A DNA stretch of 64,000 bases from Brienomyrus brachyistius (Eukaryota > Chordata > Actinopteri > Osteoglossiformes > Mormyridae). The notes below the pieces were generated by a model that worked only from the letters and a program-made list of their open reading frames with translations, was not told the origin of the DNA and ran no database searches. The translations under genes and the position numbers were made by a program. Location: NCBI RefSeq assembly GCF_023856365.1, contig NC_064541.1:23724214-23788213 (forward strand), read 5' to 3'. Below, one piece after another: positions 1 through 12,498 of this stretch (position 1 is the stretch's first letter; every line of letters starts with the position of its first letter).

Positions 1-397
1 ATGATAGCTCAGTGCTTTTCCCCCCTTTTCAGGGCTTTTGGCTGGAATCTATTGATAACTCTGAAAACTCTGATCATTCTTAAATAATGTCCGTAATATG
101 GATATTTATACCTATAGATCCATATATTACAAGGCAATTGGTTCTTTATTGTTGGAGTTTTTAGAGTTTCCCAGGGAAAGTAATTTAAGTTGGTTAAGTT
201 GGTTATAGTCAGTCATAATCAGCAGTTTGGGAACATTATGGTTTCTCAATAAATTACACCAATACTGGAGAGAAAGCAGTTGATATGACCAAGTACACTA
301 GTACACCATACAGTATCCTTTCACAAAAAAGCTGTTTCTACCTAAGTTGGCATGTTATTATTCAAGAGCGATCCAGTGGACTATTTGTTCTTCACTA

Positions 398-488
398 TGT
401 GACAAGACAAGATAAATCAAGATAAAGCAAGGATAACTCAGGGCAAGATAAGATAAGATGAGATGAAATAAGATAAGATAGACAAGAC
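398..488. repeat. degenerate GATAA/AAGAT simple repeat
   Basis: A run of imperfect GATAA, AAGATA and CAAGA units on the + strand with interruptions. The open frames on the other strand rich in Leu, Ser and Tyr are only translations of this repeat. Confidence 0.75.
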
Positions 489-817
489 CGGATTGAAATG
501 CTCCATGCGGTGAATTCTTTGGATGTGTGATATTCAGAGAAAAAAAGATAGTTGGAAATGTAGAAATTAATACATAGAAATACATTTTCAGAAAACATGG
601 CAAATTTATTTTATTGTTTTTGCCACCTCAATTTAATGGTTCTTAGGTGATATGCTGCATGATTTTTTAAAAATAGCACTTAATTTCTACAGATGGGCTT
701 GACATTAGTTAATGGAGTATCTTATCCTTAAAAAAATCTTCTGCAGATTGTTGAGATTGCAATGTATTTTGTTTGGCTACTCTTTGTCTTAATTGCCCAT
801 GGATGCGCTGCCTGGCT

Positions 818-839
818 GGGGGGGGGGGGGGGGGGGGGG
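818..839. repeat. 22-base poly-G tract
   Basis: Twenty-two consecutive G residues on the + strand, flanked by CTGGCT and AGTAAAG. Such tracts are unstable and often miscounted in assemblies, so the exact length is uncertain. A G run this long can form G-quadruplex DNA; no role is implied here. Confidence 0.9.
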
Positions 840-3278
840 AGTAAAGAACTGCAAGCTCTCTCTCCATTTCCAGAAGTCTCCCTCCCTTAGCTGCATCACT
901 TTATCGCTTTGCACTGTGTGGGCTGCAGACTGCATTGCAACAAAAATCACCTTCTCCCCTGGAAAGTGTTATGCACACCCTTTTATTGTCCTTGTATTAT
1001 TTTTTATTTATGTTATTACTTTTTCTGCATCTAGTTCTGTGCATCAGCCAATATGCCCTTGAGTGGGATTGGTCTTCTTGTTACTTAATATTTAGGTTTT
1101 GTGGTGTTGATGAATATCTAATTAATAGATTGTCTGATGTGTGTGCATCTGTGTGTATGTTTGAGCGTCTGTCTATGAGAGATTGAGGGAAAGATAAGGG
1201 TTGGTAATTTTTCTTTCTTTCTGCTATTAGGCAGCTATATATCATTACAATAGCTACTCCTGCTAGGAAAGGGGTGAGAAAAAAACAGATATTTCATCAC
1301 TGTGTGTGCGCGTTTGGTTTGGATACTGTTTTCATGTTCATGTGTTTTTCCTGTGGTTTTATCCTGCAGTCCAAAGACATGCGATGAACCTAACAGGCAT
1401 CTCTGAATGCTTAAAAATCTCCTTCAGCAAAGACTATGGCTAACTTTTGTTTTCATTGCATAAAGGATTTCTATCCCTGGTACATCAGATGACATTTGAA
1501 AGCATATGTGTTAGTCACACTGGGCTGGACTGGTGAGCAGGAAATGAAGCATTCTGGCAGCTTCAATTAGCCAATAATGTGGACCATGTTTCACCAACAT
1601 TGTGAACATTTTCAACAGCTTAATAATTGTGACTGACTAATGAGACCTTTAAGTTCAGACCAAAACATTATTCAGGTGTTTGTGCTTGGATAAGATCACA
1701 ACTGAAAGTGAAGTAAAAACATGTTTGCTATTTAAGAAATTAAAAAATCTATATTTTAATTGATAAGCACAACCTCAGATATGGGTAGATTAAGCAGAGT
1801 ACATAATGTGTGGTAAAATGAAACTAAGTGCCATACATTTCAATTCCTGTTCACGGTTGACTTGTATATCCATGCAAACTATTTTTATTGGCTCATCAAC
1901 AGTTCCTCTGCCACTTGGAGAAAGCTATTAGTAAGGTAACAGAGCTTGAATATCCTGCCGTGGTGCAGAATTCAAATCAAGGCATGGCGCTCTGAAACAG
2001 CACAGCTGAAGTCGCGACACCTCATCTGAGATGTCATGTTTGGTTTTGGTCATTATGCTCTGAACTGAGCATCACATTTGGTGCAGAGGCATGACAAACA
2101 AAAATGAAGAGTATGGCTGGGCACTTTGCTGCAAGTGAGCACGCCTGAAATAAGCTGAATGATTTTCACTTCCAGCACACAGCCTATAAACCTCTCTGAA
2201 TTGCAGAGAAGGAAAGATTAACAGGAATTGTATGCGAGTGAAAGAGGACAAAGAGGAGCATGAGCACTAGTAGATATTGCTAAAGCTCTCTCTAAATGTG
2301 TTTCCTTTATGACATCTTGAATCAAGTAAACATAAACATAAATTCTTTCCTAGAGCCATTGCACCATTCTCTGGCCCCAAATGGTGAAATATCAAGGCTT
2401 TTTTTTCTGTGAAGGGAAATTAAATTGATAGCATTATAAAAGATTGCATAAAAAATATAAAAACATGTGAGAGCAATATAATATACTTAGTTTCACCTAA
2501 TTATATGTATGAAGAGCAGGAATCAGGGTTGAATGAATTTCATTTGAGATTTAATTGGTATTATGTTTAATTTAATAAATTAATTAAATTAAGATGAATG
2601 GATTGTACCTTTAATATTTGCATCACTGGGCTGGCCACTTGGCAGACTGTGCAACCCTGGCCTTAAAGCATAAAAATAGAATAATTCAAGTGCAGAAGCT
2701 GGTTCTGCTATAGTATAACTGCCAAAATTCATCTAACATATTGTATTGTTGCCATATTGAACAAGCTGCAATCAACTGGAAAATCTGAATTTTGCTTTAA
2801 CAAGTATGTTAATATGGGGGTTTGGGCAGCCAGTTGCTACATGGACAATTTAGTATGGATAAATTAATAACATATGGCCACTATATAAAAATGAACTATA
2901 ATGAACCAAAAGATCCTTTGCATTGCAGTGAATGAGCTTCAGTGAATGTTTTCAATAAAAAATATAGAGAAAACTAAATTATCAGATTAAAACTTTCACC
3001 TTAAAATATCAAAGCAATGACTTTAATCTAATTCAGAATACAAATTCATAGCAGACACATTGCATGCTCAGTTCTAGGATAAATAGTTTTCATGCAAAAA
3101 GAAGAATTGCAATTTTGTGATATCTGTAAGAATAATGCATTTGGTTCTGGCACCCTGCTGTATCAGAAGAGGAACAATTAGTTTAACGGAATAAAATCAT
3201 AGCACAACAGAAATATAGTAATTCATTCATCAATTATGCAGATATTCAGGAATATCTTGAAAGTTACAGAAATAGTCC

Positions 3279-3814
3279 ATACAACTTTGAAAAAAATTAA
3301 GAGACCATAGCAAAATTTTTAGTTTCACTCATTTCTCGATTTATGGGTGTGCATCTTTGTAAACTATAACATTTTTTGCAAACGCCAATCTGGCACTTCA
3401 CTGTTTGTCATTAATGAAGGGCTTCTTCCTTGCTTTATGGAACCTCAATCCTGCTTTTAGGAGCCAGTTAAGAACTTGTCCTAGCAGTGCACTTCACACT
3501 GCTTAATGTTTCCCATTCTTTTTGAAGGTCACTTGATGTCATCCTCTGGTTCATGATGCACTGTTGGATAAGTTGATGCTCATCTCTGGCATTAGAAAGT
3601 CACTCCTGCCCTTTAGGTTTTGGGCGTTCCCAGTGTCTCCTGCTTCACAGTGTTCTTCTGTACTGCGGTCTTAGAAATTTTGAGTCTGGAAGCAACCTGC
3701 CCCTCAGTGTAGCTTTCTGCCTGCAGAACCAGAACTAAAGCAGGATTTAACAGTGCGGATTCTTAAAATATGAGAAAATATGGAGTGGGCTCTTAAGTTT
3801 TTCCAGAGCTGTAT
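3279..3814 (-). mobile_element. Tc1/mariner-like relic with terminal inverted repeats
   Basis: The left end (about 3279-3307) and the reverse complement of the right end (about 3786-3814) align as imperfect inverted repeats of the form CAGCTCTGGAAAAAxTTAAGAG, each abutting a TA dinucleotide, the target typical of Tc1/mariner. The minus strand between them keeps Tc1-style transposase vestiges: a helix-turn-helix-like YTEGQVASRLKIS segment and a later KAGLRFHKARKKPFI-like segment, in shifted frames with stops. At about 535 bp it is far shorter than an intact Tc1 element (about 1.3-1.6 kb), so it is internally deleted and dead. Confidence 0.7.
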
Positions 3815-4700
3815 ATATAATGAAGAAATAAAATAAAGATATATATTATAAAAAAACATAAATCAGAATATGAAATGAGGAGAATATTCTAACCATAGCG
3901 GAGTAAATATAATGTACTTCACTGAAGTTGGGATCACTAAGAAGTGACAGGTTTAACCCCATTTCAGACTTTTATTAGCTTTCTTTAAGTCAAACCAATG
4001 ACAGATACAATGCAATCACTAATCACTGAATTCTTGTTTTTCATTTCCCTAGTGAATAGAGTGGGCGATCTGCCAATGAATAATGGGAATCTGCTGTCTG
4101 TAGCATGTTTAGGAAAAAAAAAGTTTTTCATGAGGCTGTTTAAGGTCCATTTTCCTTGATGGAGGGGTATTTCAGTGCCAAAGGTCATACCAAGGCTGCC
4201 TATCTATGTTCTCTGTTGGACCTTGAGTCGATTCAGATTGCGTTTTATATTTGAAAGTTTTATTGATTTTTTTTTCCTCTTCTCAAAATTAGACGCTTCA
4301 CTGCATGATTTGTGAAATTCCTTCTTCTAATAGGGCTCGATTCTTCCATCTGGTGCTTATGTCAAAAAAGAGCTTAAAAAGATACGTGCATTTGAGTCAA
4401 GCATGTTCTCTCCTCATTAGAATGGTCACACGTACAGCATTTAACCAAAAAAGGAATGCATGTCCATGCAAGAAGTATAATTAATACATTAAGAATTCAT
4501 TAAGCAAGAAAAAGGGCTTATGCCTTTAATGATTTTGGCAACAAAGAAAATGTGGAACATGGACAAGGGAGGAGCACCTATAAAACCAGGCTGAAAACAT
4601 TTTTATTACATTGTGTCTTTTATTAGCCCTATTAATCAATGTTGTTACTTTATCTTTTTTCATAGTATTTTCTATTTGTAATTTTTTAGTTACTGTTATT

Positions 4701-5010
4701 AAAAAAAATTAAGTGTTACAGAGGGTGGCATGGTGGTGCAATGGTTAGCACTGTTGCGTCGCACCTCTGGGAGCCGGGTTCGAGTTTCTGCCTGGGTTAC
4801 ATGAGTTCTCCCCATGCCGTCATGGGGTTTACTCCAGTTTCCTCTCACAGTCCAAAGACATGCTGAGGCTTCTTGGAGTTACTAGAATTGCCCATGTGAG
4901 TGAGCCCTGTGATGGGCTGGCCCCCTGTCCTGGGTTGTTCCCTGTCTTGTGCCCATAGGCTCCAGACTCCCTGCGACCCAGAAGGATAAGCGGTTTGGAA
5001 AACAGATGGA
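4701..5010 (+). mobile_element. tRNA-derived SINE (copy 1) with 14-bp TSD
   Basis: The head begins near 4723 with a pol III A box (TGGTGCAATGGTTAGCACT) and B box (GGGTTCGAGTTTC). The body has the family core (CAGTCCAAAGACATGCTGAGG) and the 3' tail ends AGGATAAGCGGTTTGGAAAA plus GATGGA. A 14-bp direct repeat (TAGTTACTGTTATT) lies at 4687-4700 and 5011-5024 and marks the insertion. Between the left repeat and the SINE head sit 22 extra bases (A-rich, then AAGTGTTACAGA) absent from other copies. The tail style implies mobilisation by a partner LINE. Confidence 0.88.
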
Positions 5011-5075
5011 TAGTTACTGTTATTTCAATCGTCTTTTACTTGTTTTTTAATATTAAAAAATAATGCTTGCTTTTA

Positions 5076-5380
5076 GGGCTAGTATGGTGGCACAAAGGTT
5101 AGCACTGTTGCTTCACACCTCTGAGACCAGGGTTTGAGTCTCCACCATAGCTCCATGTATGTGGAGTTTGCCTGTTGTCATCATGGGGTGTGCTCCAGTT
5201 TCCCCTTACAGTCTGAAAATAAGCTGAGGTTAATTGGAGATATTGAATTATCTTTAGGGGTGGTGTGTGAGTGTGCTCTGTGATCGGTTGGTGTCCTATC
5301 CTGGGTTTTTCCTTGCCTTCCCATAGGCTAAGAACCCCCTGCAATTCTGAATAGGATAAACAGTTACAGAAAATGGATGG
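5076..5380 (+). mobile_element. tRNA-derived SINE (copy 2, diverged)
   Basis: Same family as the preceding SINE and same orientation, about 65 bp downstream. The A-box region (GGTGGCACAAAGGTTAGCACT) and B box (GGTTTGAGTCTCC) are recognisable, and the end reads AGGATAAACAGTTACAGAAA followed by GGATGG. The tail ends in GTTACAG rather than GTTTGG, a variant shared with the copy at 17.2 kb, so this may be an older subfamily. A short imperfect target-site duplication (TTGCTTTTA / TTGCTTTA) flanks it. Confidence 0.85.
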
Positions 5381-7690
5381 ATTGCTTTATTTGATCATAA
5401 TTTAATTAAAACACTCTGAATGACCTCAGTGTTTAAAGATGTGCTAAATAAATAAACTTGCCTTTTCTTTCCTTTTATTTTGAAAATGACAGTATGAAGT
5501 ATGGCAGTAGCCAATGACACCTATATTTGTTTATTCTCACAAATACGAGAATCCTATGGCAAAAACGAAATGTTAAAGTGAAACAGTGTATGTATTTTGT
5601 GCAGAGACGTTTTATATTACCTCAAGATATTTTCATTGCATGTGAAATTGATTGCTGTCCATGTCGCCCATACCTAAATTCGCCAGTGGACATGATTTGT
5701 CTCATATACTTAGGTTGCTCAATCCAACCCCCCTAATTATACTGTCTTGGACCCAGGGAGGTGGGTGGTGCCCTCCCTCATTTTTTTAAATCAAAAGTAG
5801 CAACCTTAGTGAGGACTGGTTATTTGATCGACAAAGGCCTGTTTGTCCAGTTAGCCAAACACAAGGACACAGTGAAGAAAAACCATGAGATTCTGTAAAG
5901 GCTGATTAATGTGATTTAATTATTGGGTCGTCAAGAGAGGGCATTTAGAGGACACGGTGAGAGTAAAAACACTGACAGCAATGGGAGCTATAGACATGCT
6001 TGCCCACTACGACAATGCTCTGGCTATTGTAGTGTGTTTGTACTGCAATGTATTGTACAAAATAACAGTAATGAGATACTCTGTAACCTACTTCTTAAAA
6101 GGCAAATTCATAAAAAGGCTATATGATATGTAAGTGGTTCCCTACTTATTTCAATGTCATCTTCTTTGCATGGCTGTTAAGTGCTATATATGGTTGAAAC
6201 AGACACCCATATTGGGCTAAATTTGGACCAAATTAGACAGAATAAACACAGCCCAATTTTCAACAGCTATTTTTGGTCTAAATAAAGGCAGTGGTGGGGC
6301 CGACCAGATTTAACCTAAAAAACAATGTTCCATGGACATCTGCTGCTGGGTGAGTAGATGTTGTCTATCAAGAAAAAGTATAGTAGATGCATGTATTGGT
6401 TATTACCATGCATGTTTTAAAAATTAAATTACTATGACTAATTTCCCTGATATAATTCATTGAATCTTTATTTGGAAGGTCTAGCTAATAAGACGAGTTA
6501 TATTGGGAGACATATTATGCATTATTACAAATATTCACTACTGTAAAACCCATAGTATTCACGCATTTTATTACAGGTTCTGATTTTGTAGTCATGTTTT
6601 CTTTAGGTAAGAACACAAGTAACCAAAATGTTAACATTAAATTGAAAATTTATTTTAGAGCTCAAAATAAGCTTTTTGAAAAATAGCTTATTTCAAATTA
6701 TTGCATGAATGCGAAAGGGTGAATTATGCTCTAAAGGTTAAGACACCATCATTGCATAGGACTTTCCCAAGGGTAAAACTAACGTAAGACTAGAAAAAAA
6801 CTAACCAAGCAGACCATTGTTGCATGTTTTTTAAAAGCTTGATACAATATAATAAAATGACAGGAAAGTGAGCCTTGATATCTATCAAGTAGACCAACAG
6901 TGGATATAACCTGGTATTAATTTAAGAAATATTTTCACATTTAACAATTCCACTGTTTTCTTCACAATGTTGAGTCTTCATATGAAATTTGCAGAAGCTG
7001 TCAACCTGGAATATCATATAAAATTTTGCTTTACAGAAATATAATCTCTGTTTTAACGTGTTCTCTAAAATACTGCTAGCCTGGTTCACATATAACACAA
7101 TCTCAAATGAAATGGCCTTACTCTAGTCCATTTGAAAGTCTTTGCTTATTCTCTCTGGCACAGAGTTCTCTAGGTCTGAGTCTGCAGCTAGTCTGACGCA
7201 TGATCCAGAATTGTATGAGTGTTTTAAAGCAAGCAGGTGTTTAGTTCAATGTACAGAGCAGCAGTGGAATTAGTCTTAGCATTTTCAAGGGAACATAAAA
7301 ACATTTGCATGCCGTTTCATTAAATAAACTGCTGTGCATATTTGGATAAAAGGCTGGTATCAAACACTGGATGAAGCATACATTTATTGTTTTCAATTCT
7401 GTTATTGCCTGAATTTCACACTTTCCAGGCCCCTGGCAAAATCTTTACTGAAAAACTGTGTCAGTATTCTTGATCTATTAATCTAGGCTATTACAGAAGC
7501 TTTCTCCTTTGCCAAGTGAGGGATTACAGTTTGCTGTTTAGTTAAGAAAGGCAGTGTTCTTGGTATACTGTTTTTATTTAAGTGTTATATTTATTAGTAA
7601 CTACAGTAAATCATAAATTCTACTTATTTTCTGAACCAGTCTTTCATGAATTTAAAGCGCAGAAAGAGACAACGGGTGAGTTGAGATCAT
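5381..7690. other. AT-rich non-coding DNA
   Basis: Nothing recognisable as a gene or as an element of the families seen elsewhere in the window. The longest open frames (about 5527-5736 and 5923-6126) have no domain-like composition and no splice-site context I can support. Confidence 0.6.
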
Positions 7691-7699
7691 TTTTCCTTC

Positions 7700-7870
7700 A
7701 TTTACGCTTATTTATTTAGCAGATGGCTTTGTCCAAAAAGACAAAAAGAGCAGGATCAGCCAGTGACCTTGGAGCAGCTGGGGTTAAGTGCCCAAAGGTG
7801 TCTTCATTCTACCAGCTACATGGTTTGAAGGAGACATAATCCACGAGCTATGCTCCCATTTCGGTAGGGC
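7700..7870 (-). mobile_element. L2-tailed SINE-like repeat (degraded)
   Basis: The + strand shows TTATTTATTTAGCAGATGGC followed by TTTGTCCAAA, then GGGTTAAGTGCC and a tRNA-like region. This is the reverse of a LINE-2 style 3' end (AAGCGTCTGCTAAATAAAT) joined to a tRNA-like head, a pattern very common in fish. It lacks clear flanking repeats and is degraded. Confidence 0.6.
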
Positions 7871-8122
7871 TCCCACTTAACTCCATTGTTCTTGTAGTTT
7901 GCTGCAGAGCCTTGCAATAGACGGTGGCTGGAATCTGATAATTCTCTATGTCTTACAGCTAATCTGGTCCATGTGATTAGTCAGAAGGTTGAGTGGTCAT
8001 GGTGTTTACAGGGACAAATAGCTAGTCCTAACAAGTCCTAACAATAGATAAATTCTGGCTGAGGAGGTTCTATGGAGTGGAGCGCATTGCAGTATTTACC
8101 CCTGTACTCAGATGCCTGAAAT

Positions 8123-8305
8123 GACATTTACATTTATTTAGCAGATGCTTTTGTTCAAAGTGACATACTAGTGAAGATCAGAAAATAGTGTGCCTGGAAC
8201 AATTAGGGTTAAAGACTATACTCAAGGGTCCAGCAGTGGCAAGGATTTAAACGACTGACCTTGCCATCTCAGACACAGTCATAATCCACAGAGCTACCCA
8301 CCAAC
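8123..8305 (-). mobile_element. L2-tailed SINE-like repeat
   Basis: Second copy of the same repeat type as at 7.7 kb, in the same orientation: ACATTTATTTAGCAGATGCT, then TTGTTCAAAGTGACATACTA, AGGGTTAAAGAC, a CAAGGGTCCAGCAGTGGCAA block, and a tRNA-like segment ending CCACAGAGCTACCCACC. The L2-type 3' tail lies at the left. Confidence 0.7.
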
Positions 8306-10529
8306 AATATAATCTTTTACACGCCACAGGAGAAAACTTGGAGTAAGCAGTCAGCAGATTATAGTGATGTGGTAGTGGGAGGGGTGGGGGTTGCAGTAAC
8401 CTTGCACAAGCAGTGGGTGGCAGCGCTTGCTTAGGTATACCAGGTGATGAAAGCGTCACCTCTTGTTTGCGGCAGAGCTCTTCACAAGAACATAGGACCA
8501 GCATATGCCCTTAAAGGTGCTTCCTCCACAGAAAGTGAACATTCAGAAATGGTAGAACACTCCTAATTGACATCACCCCCTTCCTAGTCAATTTAATCAA
8601 GATAACAAATAAATATTACTAGAGTTTTATTGCTTCTTCTCTTATTATTATTATAAGTGTACATACATGATGGTTCTGGTTCATATAAATAATATGTACA
8701 AGTTATATGGTGCAATTTGGGGTCGAACGCTGAGGGGAAATGAGTAAAGTGAAGTTAAACTGAATTAAACTCTCGATTAATATCTGTGGATAGTGGTGCA
8801 AATTAAATATTATTATGAATGGAAATATTACTGAAACAACAAAACAGACCTATATATAAAATCCTTCTGTTCAGTGTACATGTATCCATAATAAAGCAAG
8901 ACTTGCTTTGTAATCGATGTTTTTCTTAATTTATTTTTTTTTATGAGCATTAATATTAACATGTGAACTTGATGTTAACCACAATTTATTTAAGATACCA
9001 GCAACATTTCTGCTCTTTGACAAGATTTTAATAAATGGGTGAAAAATATTTATTAACGTGAACCTTATCCCAGGTAATCTTTGACATCTGCATGTAGACA
9101 TATAATTTTCTTTTAATCAAAGAAATGCTATAACAGCCTCTATTGCTTTGTCTCAAACCTCAAGTCTCAAGCAGGTGTAACATATGCACAATGTCATGCC
9201 ATTGGCTAGGGCACATGGATGCTGTCATCTGCAATAGTATTGAAGAGATTAATTTCCAAGAAGCAGATCCAGTCGAACGGCTTTCACAGCAGCTTTCTCC
9301 TCCCCTGCACCCCACCAACCACTACACTCCCTGTTCCCCCTCCCACCCACTCAGTAATCCAAGTCTGTTTGTCTGCTCTGAAGAATATTCTCTGGAACAT
9401 CGTGGGAGAGCTTGAGTGAATAAAAGCAAGAAATCAATGGCAATATATATTCAACAAGACAACATTTGTGTTATTGAATGTAGAAGTCTGAGGTAAGAAT
9501 TTTCTCTTTTCCCATTGATGGGCAAAAACACATACAAGCAAAGCTTTTTGTCTGATCTTTCCATGGATAGAATGTACCTCTTGCTGATTTTTATGGCCCC
9601 TTATTACGCCCTCATTAAATCTGATTATCCTTCCAACAGAATTTTAAAATGAATTGAAAGGTTAAATTTGACAGTCTAACTGCCACCTAGAAGCTATAAT
9701 TCAAAACAGTACAAGAAGGAATTGCTCACATTCAAATGACTATGAAAATAATTCTACTCAAGAAAAAAGAAGCTTGCAAATCAACTCAAAATGTTAACGT
9801 GTTCTGATGAGAAGCCGGGCTTTAATGAATCCATGCATATCTGCAGGAGCAATAATGTGCTGCGTTTGACCTTGATGACTATTGTGTTTGGTGTGTCTTT
9901 TTTCTAAGTACATTATAATGTGGTTCACATTCCATCACTCATTAAGGACCAACTCATTTGTATCACCCAGAGCTTTAAGATAAGGTACACAGGCAATATT
10001 GGTCAGACAACTGGGGAATACAGGCAATATTGGAACCATGTTTGACTCGTCTTTTCTGGAGGAACTGCAGCTTACAGCATGAGAAATCTCAGCAGACAAG
10101 TGAGAAAGTGTTTCGGCAGGCTTTCAGGTTGCGCAGGTGGCATGGTGACTGGCACGCCATGACAGGGTCCTGTGGAGAGAGCCCGATGATGGCTGAGCAG
10201 CTGGCACTGCCACCTGGGAACAAACAATCCTTTATATTTCTCACTTCCCTGAGGTCAACCACCAGGGGGCACCTTCCCTAGAGGTCTATAATGACTGACC
10301 GGTTTGCTTATCCCACAACCCTGCAGAGAACAAGTGGGTGTAGAAAAGGGATGGATGGAATACCAGTATGTAACAAAACAAAACTCCATTATTTTGAACC
10401 ATAAGTAAATATATTCTGTTTTAGATATTTTTGCCAGACTGACCAATTCTACCGCCAAACCAGGTCTAAGTCTTTGTCATAACAGACAAAGTCAGGTTTA
10501 CATCTTGAAAAAAAAACAAATAATAATAA

Positions 10530-10566
<37 letters not shown>

Positions 10567-10793
10567 TATATAGTTTTATATAGCTATATACAGTATATAT
10601 ATATATATATATCTACACATATATATTTGTTTTTAGTTGACATTCATTAAAAAAACTATATATATATATATTTTATGATTGTCGACTGAAGACAAAATTC
10701 TTTTTTCAATACACCAGAACTAAATATGTCTGAGGATTAGCTTTGCTTAACATTTTTAAGAGATTATAAATTAATTAAATATTACATGTACAC
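8306..10793. other. non-coding DNA with (TA)n tracts
   Basis: No supported gene. Dinucleotide (TA)n runs occur at about 10533-10562 and 10594-10612. A region near 10240-10360 ends in CCACAACCCTGCAGAGAACA and then GGATGGATGG and may be a very old SINE tail, but the head is not recognisable. Confidence 0.55.
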
Positions 10794-10850
10794 ACCAGTG
10801 GCCATATTATTAGGTACAATTACTTGCTAATGCAAACATCTTGTTCCTCC
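10794..10850. mobile_element. terminal fragment of a Tc1-like DNA transposon
   Basis: The + strand reads CACCAGTGGCCATATTATTA then GGTACAATTACTTGC. This matches the terminal motif (CACxGGCCACTTTATTAGGTAC) of a Tc1-like family widespread in fish, remembered rather than searched. A transposase fragment of the same family appears at about 11862, so the two pieces may be remains of one element broken by later events, including the Rex1 fragment between them. Confidence 0.5.
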
Positions 10851-10944
10851 AAGCACGGAATCAAACTTAGATTTCATTTAACCATTAAATAATAGATATA
10901 TACAATAACTATAAATGTGACTGGGTTCTGAACTTGGTAGACTT

Positions 10945-11485
10945 GAGGTGGTGAGGGTCAGCAGTTGCATGTCTAGCATCCTCATTTTAAACACCGGAGC
11001 CCTAAACGTGTCCTGAGCCCTCAGCTTTACTCCCTGTACATGCATGACTGTACAGCCATTCACAGCTCCAACACCACTGTGAAATTTGCAGGTGACGCAG
11101 TGGTGGTAGGTCTTATCTCCAATAGGAATGAGGCGGCATACTTGGACAAGGTAGAGAAGGTGTCTCTGTGGTGCTAACATCTTGAACCTGAACATCTCTA
11201 AGACCAAAGAGATGATTTTGGACTTCAGGAGGACCAGCAGAGATTTTTGGAGAGGGTCAGCAGCTACGGGTACCTTGGAGTACACATATCTGAGGACCTG
11301 ACATGGGCACATGTTCACACATGTTCACCCTGGTACAGAGAGCTAGACAGTGACTGTATCACCTGAGGCAGCTGAGGGAATTCAAAATCTCCTCTGTGCT
11401 ACAAAAAACCTCCTACAGTGCTGCTGTGGGATCTGTGCTCTCTGGGAGCAACACTGCCTGGTACATCTACATCCAGTGATTTAGG
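10945..11485 (+). mobile_element. Rex1/Babar-like LINE reverse-transcriptase fragment
   Basis: Translation on the + strand gives LSPQLYSLYMHDCTA, then NTTVKFAGDAVVVGL, then KTKEM-like and YGYLGVHISEDLTW segments in shifting frames. This is the C-terminal half of a non-LTR reverse transcriptase of the Rex1/Babar type. The catalytic box, usually FADD, reads FAGD (11085-11096), so a metal-binding aspartate is lost. Frameshifts and stops follow. It is 5' and 3' truncated and inactive. Confidence 0.75.
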
Positions 11486-11509
11486 TCCAGGGCATTAAGC
11501 GTTATCAGA

Positions 11510-11575
11510 TGTCCCCACAATGTAATATATACATAACCGACACACACAAATTATGGTCTGTTTAGAAGTGCTACT
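11510..11575 (-). repeat. partial copy of a GGGGAC-type MITE
   Basis: The reverse complement reads TATATTACATTGTGGGGACA, the same terminal sequence found in the copies at 15.6 and 18.1 kb. Only one end is present. Confidence 0.5.
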
Positions 11576-11861
11576 GCAAGTAACTGCAGCAGAGCGAGGA
11601 TGAGAGTTGAACTTTTAGTCCTGGGAATGTGTTGCAACAATGCCACTGTGCCCCAATAATTTATACTTTATTTTTTTTTTAATTAATATTGAAATCACAG
11701 TATATTCTGTTCCATGCTTTCTAACCGAACATTTTATTATTAAGCTATTAATTTATCAATTTACATTTTTGTCGATGTCCTACATAATCAAATTCCTGTT
11801 ATTTCCACAGTAATTATTTTTTTTAACAAAACAGCAAGATGTAGGCTATATATAGGTATAC

Positions 11862-12165
11862 ACATTCAGTGGGCACTTTGCTAGTACAGGTTAGCGAGAT
11901 ATGCTTTCAGAGAGGCTTCTCTTCATACCTCTATCATACTGACCTATATTTTTGCACTTCTGGCCTTCCTGTTAGCTTTAACGAGCCTTGGAATTCTCCT
12001 CTGACCTTTCTCATTAACAAGCTGTTTTGGCTATGGAAATGCCATTGACTAGACACTAGATACTGTGGTGTGTGAAAATCCCAGGAGGGTGGCTGTTTCT
12101 GAGATGCAAGAACTACAATGTATGGCACCAGCAATCACACCTAGAGCAGGTATTGTAGCCATTTC
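11862..12165 (-). mobile_element. Tc1-like transposase fragment
   Basis: The + strand holds ATTCAGTGGGCACTTTGCTA, TTCTCCTCTGACCTTTCTCA, GTGTGAAAATCCCAGGAGG and CTGAGATGCAAGAACTA, segments I recognise from the antisense of a common fish Tc1-like transposase. The coding sense is the minus strand, with stops. It may be the far part of the element whose end lies at 10794. Confidence 0.6.
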
Positions 12166-12498
12166 AATACTTAGTCAAACAGAACATTTCTTAACACTTT
12201 CATATGTTGCATGCAATCAGATGCAGTGTCACGATTTTCCATTATATATATATATATATATAAGCATACTGTATAGTTCAAAAGTCCACTTTTTACAGGA
12301 ACTATTTTTTTCAGTCAGCCATTATTAAACTGCCTTCTCAAATACTGTGTATGAGTAATACTGAAATATGCATTCACTCCTCACCATTTATTAGTTGAAA
12401 ATGAAGTCATTTTAGTACATAATTTAAAACTGCAAAACTGGATAAAGTGTTGAATAACTGGCTTGTAATGCGATTTCTGTACTTTATAACAAAGCTGC

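Larger units (their letters stand above)
1..3278. other. AT-rich non-coding DNA
   Basis: No convincing exon or element is visible across this stretch. Open frames are short and follow base composition. Local oddities are a degenerate GATAA/AAGAT-type purine tract at about 398-488 and a 22-base G run at 818-839. A short stretch near 1350-1390 weakly resembles the middle of the SINE family seen elsewhere (a CAGTCCAAAGACATGC-like core), too degraded to call. It could be intergenic or intronic; the sequence does not decide. Confidence 0.6.

Noticed and set aside
8247..8504. 85-codon minus-strand frame near 8.3 kb
   Set aside because: Its left part lies in the L2-tailed SINE-like repeat. No domain, and the start has no support.
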